From an uncultured Fidelibacterota bacterium (GTDB lineage: Bacteria; Fidelibacterota; Marinisomatia; Marinisomatales; UBA8229), in assembly GCA_913054425.1 (NCBI GenBank), contig CAJXJG010000105.1, positions 1 to 6,321 on the forward strand: a DNA stretch of 6,321 nt, in the 5' to 3' direction. This document shows positions 1 to 5,808 of this stretch, piece after piece (the first letter of the stretch is position 1; each line of letters opens with the position of its first letter). The position numbers and the translations under genes are program-made. Under the pieces are notes generated by a model. It ran no database searches, was not told the DNA's origin, and saw nothing but the letters and a program-made list of their open reading frames with translations.

Positions 1-2
1 CA

Positions 3-1610
3 AAGTACATTGGTCAGCCTAAGCTTAAAGGTGTTTCCCAAGAAGTAAAAGTATACTGTATTACTTCTCATGGATTGCCTGAGACAAAGCTCTCCGATGT
101 ATCTGCAAAGCTTGAAAAGAAAACAAACTGGTTTAAATATGCTGTTTCTGTTGCAGCTTTTGTTGCTCTTTTAACTTATTACTTTATGCCAAAAGAAAAA
201 GAAGTCCCATCAATAGGTATACTGATGATGGAGAACCTTGGCATCGAGGACAATAACTTTTGGTCACGGGGTATTACAGAAGATTTAATTGTAAAGGTGG
301 CTGGTGCTGGTCTTATCAGGGTTGCACCTATGAGAGAGATATTGGGTATTGACCCTGCCGTAAAGTTAGAAGAAATTGCCAAGAAGTTAAGAGTGAAGTA
401 TCTCTTAACCAGTAGCATGCATAAGAAGGAAGAAGGATTTGATTTGCGTTGCCAGTTGATTGAAGCTGGAAGCGGTGTAAGTCAATATTCAAATAAATGG
501 AGCTTATCAAACGATGAGGCACCCTCTATTGTAGTTTTGCTTGCCGAAAACATTTTGAAATCATTAAATGTTGTTTCAAAGAGTGCAAATGCTGCAGTGC
601 CAACAGCTAACATAGATGCTTACGAATTCTATTTGAAGGGAAAGTATAGGTTTGAAATGAGTGAGAATATTGAAGACACGGAGATTGCAAGGGGCCTTCT
701 AAGAAAAGCGATTGGACTGGACGGAAACTTGATACCGGCAAGAAATGTCCTTGGTTGGACCTATCATAGGACTGGAAAATATGACGATGCGAAGGAAATC
801 TATGAAGAGGCTCTGAACTTAGCAAATGGGATTGATGATACACTGTGGATTTCAAAATTACTCAATAATATCGGGATAATTTATGCTAAAAAAAGTGATT
901 ATGTTAAAGCATTAGAATATTACACCCGATCACTAGAAATGAAAGAAGTGGTTGATGATAAGCGGGGAATAGGAAGAACGCTCAATAACATCGGAAATAT
1001 TTACCGGGGAAAGGGCCACTATGTCAAAGCTATGGACTTCTATGCTAGGTCTCTCGAAATAAAGGAAAAGATCGATGAAAAACGCAATATAAGAGTTGCG
1101 CTCAATAATATTGGGATTTGTCTTCTTATCAAGGGTGAATATGAAGGAGCTTTAGACTACTTTACCCGTTCTCTTGATATTTATAAGGAACTTGGTGATA
1201 AGTGGGATATTGAATGGGTGCTGAAGGAAATTGGTACTACTTACTTCCTATCGGGCAATTTTGATAAGGCCATAGATCCATTAGAAAAGTCGATTTCGAG
1301 AACAAAGGAAATAGGATTAGAAGAAAAAGAACTACTCGAGCCAATCGTTTATCTCTTTCTGTCATATAAATATGCGGGTAGAAAATATAATTTGAAAGAA
1401 ATCTATGTACTTCTTGAAAAGACAGAACAGATAGGTTACGAGGTAAATTATCATCTTTTTAAGTTATTAGAAGAAAATATTTATCTCGAAACTGCCTACA
1501 CACAAGTTAAAGAAAGAGCTAATAAATTTAAACCTGATGTAAGGGCTATTTTCTTTGGTTATTCTATTCCTAAAGCAATTATCGAAGAATGGGAGAATAT
1601 TCCAAAATGA
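3..1610 (+). CDS. Class III adenylate/guanylate cyclase-like protein, C-terminal part: TM anchor, TolB/FlgO-like domain and TPR repeats (5' end outside window)
   Basis: The frame is open from the first codon in the window, so the gene starts upstream. The TTG at 75 is not needed as a start. The first visible residues (KLKGVSQEVKVY, about 24-59) look like the last strands of a class III nucleotide cyclase catalytic domain, which often end LKGxxxxVxVY; the catalytic residues would lie outside the window. A single hydrophobic segment follows at 132-188. Next comes a TolB-N/FlgO-like domain (about 207-570; ILMMENLG, RGITEDLIVKVAG, LRVKYLLTSSMHK, LRCQLIEA), known in cyclase-linked regulators as IAVLPFENL...GITEDL...YVLEGSV. 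Five 40-residue TPR units cover 741-1340 and a helical tail ends the protein. Inferred role: membrane-bound signalling protein making a cyclic nucleotide, with periplasmic or cytoplasmic TPRs for protein contacts. The domain order resembles cyclase/TPR fusions that I recall as common in Marinimicrobia. The stop is TGA at 1608. Confidence 0.85.
   Translation, partial: KYIGQPKLKGVSQEVKVYCITSHGLPETKLSDVSAKLEKKTNWFKYAVSVAAFVALLTYYFMPKEKEVPSIGILMMENLGIEDNNFWSRGITEDLIVKVAGAGLIRVAPMREILGIDPAVKLEEIAKKLRVKYLLTSSMHKKEEGFDLRCQLIEAGSGVSQYSNKWSLSNDEAPSIVVLLAENILKSLNVVSKSANAAVPTANIDAYEFYLKGKYRFEMSENIEDTEIARGLLRKAIGLDGNLIPARNVLGWTYHRTGKYDDAKEIYEEALNLANGIDDTLWISKLLNNIGIIYAKKSDYVKALEYYTRSLEMKEVVDDKRGIGRTLNNIGNIYRGKGHYVKAMDFYARSLEIKEKIDEKRNIRVALNNIGICLLIKGEYEGALDYFTRSLDIYKELGDKWDIEWVLKEIGTTYFLSGNFDKAIDPLEKSISRTKEIGLEEKELLEPIVYLFLSYKYAGRKYNLKEIYVLLEKTEQIGYEVNYHLFKLLEENIYLETAYTQVKERANKFKPDVRAIFFGYSIPKAIIEEWENIPK
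741..1340 (+). repeat. Five tandem 120-nt units encoding TPRs
   Basis: The glycine codon of the LNNIG-type motif recurs at 753, 873, 993, 1113 and 1233, exactly 120 nt apart. The three middle units share nearly identical DNA (CTCAATAAYATYGG at 861, 981 and 1101). Each unit encodes a 40-residue TPR of the TPR_12/MalT-like spacing, with A-helix LNNIGxxY and B-helix YxKALxYYxRSLEI. The first and last units have diverged most (NVLGWTY; LKEIGTTY). This looks like growth by in-frame duplication, and it is a possible site of copy-number change or assembly collapse. Confidence 0.9.
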
Positions 1611-1700
1611 TTCCTCTGGGTAAATTGAATAGGTGTAACGACTGATGTATTTAAATTTCCATGTTCTCAATAAATCTTATTACTTTAACAGACAGTAATT
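1611..1700. other. Short AT-rich intergenic gap
   Basis: Ninety bases separate the cyclase-like gene from the TerB-like gene. I see no convincing hairpin terminator with a T-run, no clear -35/-10 pair, and only a poor ribosome binding site before 1701. Low-SD starts are common in FCB bacteria, so this does not argue against the gene at 1701. Confidence 0.5.
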
Positions 1701-2111
1701 ATGTCGGAAAAAAAATTATCAGTTTCAAATTATTCTCCCTTAGAATTAATTACCCATCTCTTTTCATGTCTTCAATTAGCTGATAATCAGTTAGACTGGG
1801 AAGAGAAGGAAGTCTGGGCAGAATCGTTGACTGAATTATTTCCTGATCACACCCCTGAAAGATCCCAGGAAATCCTTCATAGCGCCTGCCAATTGATTAT
1901 TCCAATGAATGATTTTGAAAGAAAAAATCATGTAATCAATATCTGTGGTCAGCTTAAAACACATTTCAGCGCAGACCACCTCCAGAGGAATCTTGCTCCA
2001 AGACTTACAAAATTGATCGAAGCAGACGGGATAATTTTATCTGCTGAGACTGAGATTGTTTCCCTGATTGAAGAAAAGCTGAATATAAAAATTGACATTT
2101 CAGATGAATAA
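1701..2111 (+). CDS. TerB-like (tellurite resistance TerB/DjlA-N fold) small helical protein
   Basis: A 136-residue, acidic, all-helical soluble protein with no signal peptide. It shows two diagnostic half-motifs of the TerB-like fold. The first is near the N-terminus (residues 26-37, LADNQLDWEEKE). The second is near the C-terminus (residues 106-118, IEADGIILSAETE), followed by the closing helix LIEEKLNI. In TerB-like proteins the pattern aDGxxxxxE occurs twice and its acidic residues can bind divalent metal. The length is typical for a stand-alone TerB domain (about 130-150). The first motif has N-Q-L-D where D-G-x-x is usual. The gene ends 30 nt before the next, which has a strong ribosome binding site, so the two probably form one transcript. 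The function is unknown; TerB-like domains are linked to membrane-associated stress complexes and co-chaperones. The family call is by motif only. Confidence 0.72.
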   Translation: MSEKKLSVSNYSPLELITHLFSCLQLADNQLDWEEKEVWAESLTELFPDHTPERSQEILHSACQLIIPMNDFERKNHVINICGQLKTHFSADHLQRNLAPRLTKLIEADGIILSAETEIVSLIEEKLNIKIDISDE

Positions 2112-2141
2112 GAAAAATAACAAAAATAAGGAGATAATAAA

Positions 2142-2513
2142 ATGGGCTTAATGAACTTACCTCTTGTTTTTAGGCTGCAGGCTGTAATCAATGCCATCAA
2201 CGGGGTAATCTTCTGGTTGGCTTCCGCCGCAATGCTTGAGATGGCTATTATGGAGACAACAATCGATCTAGTGATCATGGCGCAGGTCTTTACAACTATG
2301 TTTATTGTGATAGCGATTGTTGGTTGGCAGTTGCCAGGTTTGGCCGGTGATAATTTAGCCAAGGCAGCGAAAACATTTATTATTGTAAACCTGATTTGGT
2401 CGGCAACGCTTGTCTGTCATCTATTAACCGGCGCCATATCAGGAAATACACCGGTTATTAATATTGCCCTCAATCTGCTATTTGCATTACTCTACTATCT
2501 AAAATCACGCTAA
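2142..2513 (+). CDS. Small four-helix integral membrane protein, unknown function
   Basis: A 123-residue hydrophobic protein with four predicted membrane helices at about residues 14-34, 42-63, 76-97 and 103-120, short loops, and a basic C-terminus (YYLKSR). The start is fixed by an AAGGAG ribosome binding site at 2128-2133, 8 nt before the ATG. I do not recognise the family. Short loops, no conserved polar or catalytic cluster and no signal peptide suggest a structural, regulatory or small transport role, but nothing in the sequence decides this. It follows the TerB-like gene by 30 nt and is probably co-transcribed. TerB-like proteins often work at membranes, so a partnership is possible but only inferred. 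Confidence 0.75.
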   Translation: MGLMNLPLVFRLQAVINAINGVIFWLASAAMLEMAIMETTIDLVIMAQVFTTMFIVIAIVGWQLPGLAGDNLAKAAKTFIIVNLIWSATLVCHLLTGAISGNTPVINIALNLLFALLYYLKSR

Positions 2514-2538
2514 GGAAAATTTACGAACTGAAAAAGTT

Positions 2539-2610
2539 TACGCTTATGGGATAATAATGGTGAGCGCTCGTAAATACAGGCAGGGCAGAAAGATGGTGTT
2601 GTTGAAATAA
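2539..2610 (+). pseudogene. Relic 3' end of a T9SS cargo gene (C-terminal sorting-domain tail)
   Basis: In frame 1 this stretch reads VYAYGIIMVSARKYRQGRK (2539-2595) and then MVLLK with a TAA stop at 2608-2610. T9SS type A sorting domains typically end VYFYRLxAGxFxQTRKMVLLK, so the last 20 or so residues match well (VxA, RQxRKMVLLK, stop directly after). No body of a cargo gene precedes it: the frame runs back only into the end of the membrane-protein gene, which is in another frame. I read it as the stump of a deleted exported-protein gene. It is too short for certainty, and the match is by remembered consensus. Confidence 0.55.
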
Positions 2611-2626
2611 ACTTTATATTACTAAC

Positions 2627-2653
2627 TTGAATCAGATCTTTTTATGTTATAAT
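2627..2653 (+). promoter_or_regulatory. Probable sigma70-like promoter of the exported repeat-protein gene
   Basis: A perfect TATAAT lies at 2648-2653. A TTGAAT at 2627-2632 gives a 15-nt spacer, which is short; shifting the -35 by one or two bases gives 16-17. The -10 ends 29 nt before the ATG at 2683, and a good ribosome binding site lies between. The -35 assignment is weak, the -10 is good. Confidence 0.5.
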
Positions 2654-2670
2654 AGGCAATTTGTTAAACC

Positions 2671-2675
2671 AGGAG
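2671..2675 (+). promoter_or_regulatory. Ribosome binding site AGGAG
   Basis: AGGAG sits 7 nt before the ATG at 2683 and fixes the start of the exported protein. It is one of two strong ribosome binding sites in the window; the other is AAGGAG at 2128. Confidence 0.8.
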
Positions 2676-2682
2676 AGTTAAA

Positions 2683-3777
2683 ATGAAAAAGACGATATTT
2701 ATTTTTACGTCACTTATGCTAATTACATCTGCCGTTTTTTCGCAAAATCCATTTGAAGGACTTGTTACGCCAACTCCTTCTTCAGGAGTATTTCAGGGTC
2801 AGACTGCCATAGGAGGTGAACCAGCCAGCGCGGGTGATTGGGTTGCTGCCTTTGATGAGGATGGGAATATTGCCGGTGCCCAGGAACTCATTATTAATGC
2901 CGGTCTGGCTTATATTAACTTGACAATTTACGGTGATGATGATTTAACGGATGAAGTTGATGAGGGAATCAATTCCGGCGAGGATTTTGTTTTGTGGTTG
3001 TGGGACAGTACAGATGATATGATCTATGTATTTTCTCAATCATTTGACTGCTGGTACAATAACAACGGTGCGCCCATGGATGGCTGTGGAGATGTAAACA
3101 CTGTATATGATTTTGGAGAGGTAGGGCCACCATCTCCCTGGGAAGATTTAGTGATACCGAATCCAAGTTCAGGTTATTTCATTGGCCAGGCAACGATTGA
3201 TGAATTTCCTGCAGGAACAGGAGATTGGTCAGCAGCTTTTGATGAAGATGGAAATTGTGCTGGTGCCGCAGAGTTATTTATAAATGACGGTCTGGCTTAT
3301 ATCAACATGGCGATTTATGGCGATGATATTACAACACCGGATGTAGATGAAGGAATGAATGTAGGTGAAAATTTTATTTTAAAACTTTGGGATTCTTCCA
3401 TAGATAGTATTCTTGAATATGCAGAAAGTTTTGACTGCTGGTATAATAATAATGGTGCTCCCATGGATGGATGTGGTGGTGTTACGGAAGTGTATGATTT
3501 CTCCACAACCGCAATTGATGAGATTGACTTGAACTCTGGGTGGAATCTCATTTCATATGATGTGGAAATCGAGAATAACGCACCCCCAGATGTGTTTGCT
3601 GAGCTTGTTGATGCAGGCCTCCTTGTTGTAGTTACAGGATATGGTATTACTGGCGCTACGTACTATGATCCGGCTTTACCGCCTTTCCTGAATACACTGA
3701 ATTCACTTGATAACGGTTTTGGATACTGGTTAAAAGTAAACGAAGCAGTAGAGGGCTTCCAATATCCTGAACCTTAA
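2683..3777 (+). CDS. Exported surface protein: two tandem 129-residue repeats plus GWNLIS module, T9SS tail lost
   Basis: A Sec signal peptide (MKKTIFIFTSLMLITSAVFS, then QN) opens this 364-residue protein. Two repeats of 129 residues follow (about residues 22-150 and 151-279). Each has GDWxAAFDEDGN, a GLAYINxxIYGDD strand, an acidic DEGxNxGExF loop, LWDS, and a closing SFDCWYNNNGAPMDGCG with two cysteines. The acidic turns suggest Ca2+ binding and the paired cysteines a disulfide; both are inference. Residues about 285-360 form a GWNLISYDV...GFGYWLKV module, also present in the next gene. The protein stops at TAA 3775, just before sequence that clearly encoded a T9SS sorting domain (next entry). 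The ancestral protein was therefore longer and surface-delivered, and this one may now only reach the periplasm. The biochemical function is unknown. The start is set by the ribosome binding site at 2671. Confidence 0.85.
   Translation: MKKTIFIFTSLMLITSAVFSQNPFEGLVTPTPSSGVFQGQTAIGGEPASAGDWVAAFDEDGNIAGAQELIINAGLAYINLTIYGDDDLTDEVDEGINSGEDFVLWLWDSTDDMIYVFSQSFDCWYNNNGAPMDGCGDVNTVYDFGEVGPPSPWEDLVIPNPSSGYFIGQATIDEFPAGTGDWSAAFDEDGNCAGAAELFINDGLAYINMAIYGDDITTPDVDEGMNVGENFILKLWDSSIDSILEYAESFDCWYNNNGAPMDGCGGVTEVYDFSTTAIDEIDLNSGWNLISYDVEIENNAPPDVFAELVDAGLLVVVTGYGITGATYYDPALPPFLNTLNSLDNGFGYWLKVNEAVEGFQYPEP
2746..3519 (+). repeat. Two tandem 387-nt coding repeats
   Basis: Unit A (2746-3132) and unit B (3133-3519) align without gaps at a constant 387-nt offset: the TTTGACTGCTGG motif is at 3043 and 3430, and the PFEGL and PWEDL starts are at 2749 and 3136. 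The DNA has diverged mainly at third positions while the SFDCWYNNNGAPMDGCG core is kept. This indicates an old duplication under protein-level selection, not a recent one. Confidence 0.9.
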
Positions 3778-4002
3778 GGCAGACTTAATATTCAGGAATG
3801 TACCGGAAACATTCAACCCGCACCAAAACTACCCAAACCCGCCTGTCTTCCGGAGCAGTAAGTTGAACTCACGATTTATGACCTGAATGGCGTAAGTCAC
3901 CCAACGGGCACACAACAACCATGAACTTTTTTATTTCGTGTACGTGCGATAAATTCATTTAACGTCAACTCAACCAAAATACACATCTTGCCTGATTTAT
4001 AA
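3778..4002 (+). pseudogene. Degraded T9SS type A C-terminal sorting domain of the preceding gene
   Basis: This stretch translates piecewise into a recognisable sorting domain. Frame 2 gives VPETFNPHQNYPNP (3800-3841; consensus PETFxLxQNYPNPFNP). Frame 1, the frame of the upstream gene, then gives LPEQ (3847-3858), an in-frame TAA (3859), VELTIYDLNG (3862-3891; consensus VxLxIYDLxGRxV), GTQQP, an in-frame TGA (3922), then FRVRA (3934-3948) and NSTKIHILPDL with TAA at 4000-4002 (consensus YRLxAGxFxxTKKMxLxK). About 10 codons of the usual FNPTTxIxY segment are missing between NYPNP and LPEQ. The lesions are therefore two frame changes, two stops and a deletion. The relic stop directly abuts the next ATG at 4003, consistent with the ancestral gene boundary. 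No other gene or clear terminator was seen in these 225 bases. Confidence 0.8.
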
Positions 4003-5157
4003 ATGAAAAAAACATTTCCAATTATTTTCTGTTTGTTTTTGATAAAGATGAGCGCTCAGGATACGTTTTCCATTGTTGCTGTTGATCCGGAAACAGGGGA
4101 GACAGGAAGCGCCGGCGCATCCTGTATTAATGGTTCAATCATTATCAGCGATGTACACCCGGGTGTGGGAGCCATTCACACTCAATCGTACTGGAATGCT
4201 CAAAACCAGAATACGGCTTCCCAGCTCATGGATCAGGGACTTCCGCCCTGGTTTATCATTCAATATTTAATTGATAATGACGCGCAGGGGAATCCCACTA
4301 TTCGGCAATACGGAATTGTAGATTTGGTAGATGGGGGGAGAAGCGCCGCGTACACAGGTGAAAACTGTTTTGATTACAAAGATCATATTCTTGGGGATAC
4401 ATATTCTATCCAAGGAAATATTCTAATAGGACCGGAAGTTTTGGATTCAATGGAGGTGAGATTTAACTATACATCCGGTTCACTGGCAGTCCGCCTTATG
4501 GCAGCAATGCAGGCTGCAAAAATACCGGGAGCTGATTCAAGATGCCTTGATGATGGTATATCTTCATTATCCGCATTTATCCGGGTTGCAAAATCGACGA
4601 ATAACCCTGACAGTCTCTACTTCCACCTAAACGTAAATAATACACCTTCCGGAGTTGATCCCATTGATACATTGCAGGATTTATTTGACATTTGGTACGC
4701 AGAACACCCGGATGTAATCACCATTACAGTTGAATTCCAAAATGGTTGGAACCTGGTAGGTTTACCGCTTGAAGTTGACGATTCTTCATACAATTTTCTG
4801 TTTCCTGATGCAATCAATGGAACATTATACTCCTTTGATAGTGGATATAATCTGGAAACAAACTTAATCCATGGTGAGGGATACTGGTTGAGATTTAATC
4901 AGTCAAGCAGTACATACATTACCGGTATTCCGATCAATGAAATCACGATTAGTTTAAGTGAAGGCTGGAACCTCATTTCCGGGATAACACAGATTGTGAA
5001 CGAAGCAGATATTCAGGATCCGGGTGGAATAATCATTCCAAATACACTGTATAGTTTTACTTCCGATGGGTATACAAATGCCGAAATTCTCAAACCGGGA
5101 AAAGGATATTGGATTCGCACCAATAATTCCGGTGCAATTATATTGATATCCAACTGA
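4003..5157 (+). CDS. Exported DUF1028 (Ntn-hydrolase clan) protein with two C-terminal GWNLIS modules
   Basis: A 384-residue protein with a signal peptide (MKKTFPIIFCLFLIKMSA, then QD). Residues about 21-225 are a DUF1028 domain: TFSIVAVDPETGETGSAGAS, VGAIHTQSYWN, MDQGLPPWFIIQYLI, RQYGIVDL, AYTGENC, SIQGNILIGPEV, RLMAAMQAA, GADSRCLDDG. DUF1028 belongs to the Ntn-hydrolase clan, so the Thr right after the signal region could become an N-terminal nucleophile; the substrate is unknown. Two 73-residue modules follow: GWNLVGLPL...GEGYWLRF (from 4744) and GWNLISGIT...GKGYWIRT (from 4963), the same type as in the gene at 2683. The protein ends right after the second module and has no T9SS tail, so it is probably periplasmic, or held by the modules. 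The start has no clear ribosome binding site; it abuts the relic stop at 4002. Confidence 0.85.
   Translation: MKKTFPIIFCLFLIKMSAQDTFSIVAVDPETGETGSAGASCINGSIIISDVHPGVGAIHTQSYWNAQNQNTASQLMDQGLPPWFIIQYLIDNDAQGNPTIRQYGIVDLVDGGRSAAYTGENCFDYKDHILGDTYSIQGNILIGPEVLDSMEVRFNYTSGSLAVRLMAAMQAAKIPGADSRCLDDGISSLSAFIRVAKSTNNPDSLYFHLNVNNTPSGVDPIDTLQDLFDIWYAEHPDVITITVEFQNGWNLVGLPLEVDDSSYNFLFPDAINGTLYSFDSGYNLETNLIHGEGYWLRFNQSSSTYITGIPINEITISLSEGWNLISGITQIVNEADIQDPGGIIIPNTLYSFTSDGYTNAEILKPGKGYWIRTNNSGAIILISN
4744..5154 (+). repeat. Two GWNL(V/I)...GYW(L/I)R modules, 219-nt offset
   Basis: The GGT/GGC-TGG-AAC codons recur at 4744 and 4963, and the closing GYW motif follows each about 45 residues later. A third copy starts at 3538 in the preceding gene. 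The modules look like small beta-rich domains. They are frequent before T9SS tails in exported proteins of this group (recollection, not a search). Confidence 0.75.
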
Positions 5158-5195
5158 TTCTTTTCTGTCAAGAGTAATTATTTGAGCTCTATGAG

Positions 5196-5217
5196 TATTT
5201 GAGCATACATTCAAATA
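5196..5217. promoter_or_regulatory. ArsR/SmtB-type operator dyad
   Basis: TATTTGA (5196-5202) and TCAAATA (5211-5217) form a perfect 7-bp inverted repeat separated by 8 bases. The 22-bp site resembles the SmtB/CadC/CzrA operator pattern TTGAACA...TGTTCAA, with three mismatches to a perfect dyad of that type in the centre. A third half-site, TATTTGAGC at 5179-5187, repeats 5196-5204 exactly 17 bp upstream. A CadC-like ArsR gene lies downstream, so autoregulation is the natural reading. The dyad is about 180 nt before the arsR start, which would place the promoter well upstream or imply a leader transcript. Confidence 0.5.
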
Positions 5218-5225
5218 ATCTAACT

Positions 5226-5351
5226 ATGAGGATTTTAACCGGTTGTCAAGAAGAAATAGGAACTACTTTAGATGAACTGTATGCAATAATCGATCATTCA
5301 TTTAATCACCAGACATATGAGTATACAATCAGCATTAAAAATAATCAATGA
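5226..5351 (+). CDS. Doubtful 41-residue ORF or gene fragment
   Basis: The frame begins MRILTGCQEEIGTT and ends TISIKNNQ before TGA at 5349. It has ordinary-looking coding composition, but there is no clear ribosome binding site before the ATG and I recognise no family. It sits between the operator dyad and arsR, so it could be a short leader peptide, a fragment of a decayed gene, or chance. Three other frames or genes nearby are visibly broken, which favours a fragment. Confidence 0.25.
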   Translation: MRILTGCQEEIGTTLDELYAIIDHSFNHQTYEYTISIKNNQ

Positions 5352-5362
5352 AATGAAAACGA

Positions 5363-5368
5363 TATAAT
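5363..5368 (+). promoter_or_regulatory. Possible -10 element TATAAT
   Basis: A perfect TATAAT lies 29 nt before the arsR ATG at 5398. The region 16-18 nt upstream is only AT-rich and has no TTGACA-like box. In DNA this AT-rich a chance match is quite possible. Confidence 0.3.
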
Positions 5369-5397
5369 GAACCGAATTTCGAAGAAAGGCAAATATA

Positions 5398-5806
5398 ATG
5401 TTGAACCTATCAAATAGATTAAATGGAAATAGTGCGGTTAAACGAGCCTGTATCCGGTCTTATGTAGATGATCATAAGATTCATCATTTACAGCAGGCAA
5501 TAAACTCTGGTATTGATTTCGAATTAGATGCGGATCTCTTTGCAATGCTGTCTAGTCCCACTAGGCTTAAGATTCTGTATTGACTCTTAAAAGGTGATGA
5601 ATTATGTGTATGCGATCTTTCGGATATTCTGCTGATGGGTTGCATCTGCCATTTCATATCAATTGAGAAAACTGAAAGACAGGGGAGTTGTACAAAATAG
5701 AAGAGAAGGACTGACAATTTATTATTCCGTAATAGAAAATAAATTAGATCCTGTTTTACAGTTGTTCAAAGAATTTAATTATCTACCCACAATGGAAAGG
5801 GCTTAA
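5398..5806 (+). pseudogene. CadC/SmtB-type ArsR-family metal-sensing repressor, broken by a TGA and a frameshift
   Basis: Frame 1 from ATG 5398 (AAAGG ribosome binding site at 5385) gives an N-terminal region with Cys18 and then LFAMLSSPTRLKILY, the ArsR first core helix. It stops at TGA 5581. Read through, it continues LLKGDELCVCDLSDILLM, including ELCVCDL, the Cys-x-Cys metal-binding helix of CadC/SmtB-like ArsR proteins. At about 5638 the frame must shift by one base, after which frame 2 reads VASAISYQLRKLKDRGVV (recognition helix) and NRREGLTIYYSV (winged hairpin), ending TAA 5804-5806. With both repairs the protein is about 135 residues, normal for the family. Cys18 plus the CVC pair resemble the CadC alpha3N site (Cd/Pb/As/Zn sensing). 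As written it would make only a 61-residue fragment without a DNA-binding helix. The cause may be real decay or sequence error. It ends 2 nt before the next start. Confidence 0.85.
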
Positions 5807-5808
5807 CA

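Larger units (their letters stand above)
5158..5397. promoter_or_regulatory. Regulatory intergenic region before the arsR-selenoredoxin pair
   Basis: These 240 bases hold an operator-like dyad at 5196-5217, an extra half-site at 5179-5187, a doubtful 41-codon frame (5226-5351) and a TATAAT at 5363-5368. No hairpin terminator for the upstream DUF1028 gene was seen. The length is large compared with the 2-nt gap inside the following gene pair, which fits this being the control region for that pair. Confidence 0.5.

Noticed and set aside
2520..2574. TTTACGA...TCGTAAA inverted repeat and the GAGCGCTC palindrome as a terminator or IS end
   Set aside because: The arms are 7 bp with a spacer of about 40 nt and no T-run, and the stretch is better explained as the coding relic of a T9SS tail.
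3770..3860. Programmed frameshifting to add the T9SS tail
   Set aside because: Two frame changes, two stops and a deletion would all have to be bypassed; no slippery heptamer with a downstream structure was evident.
4073..4270. Alternative + frame of 65 codons inside the DUF1028 gene
   Set aside because: The DUF1028 motifs run through the other frame without break; this one has no recognisable content.
5581..5583. TGA in arsR as a selenocysteine codon
   Set aside because: No hairpin with a SECIS-like loop is visible 16-37 nt downstream, the position is normally a non-catalytic helix residue, and a frameshift follows 55 nt later. A nonsense mutation or error fits better.
179..5717. Several minus-strand frames of 60-140 codons (for example 1949-2362 and 3315-3551)
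   Set aside because: They lie opposite well-supported + strand genes, have no family resemblance and no plausible start signals; they are shadows.
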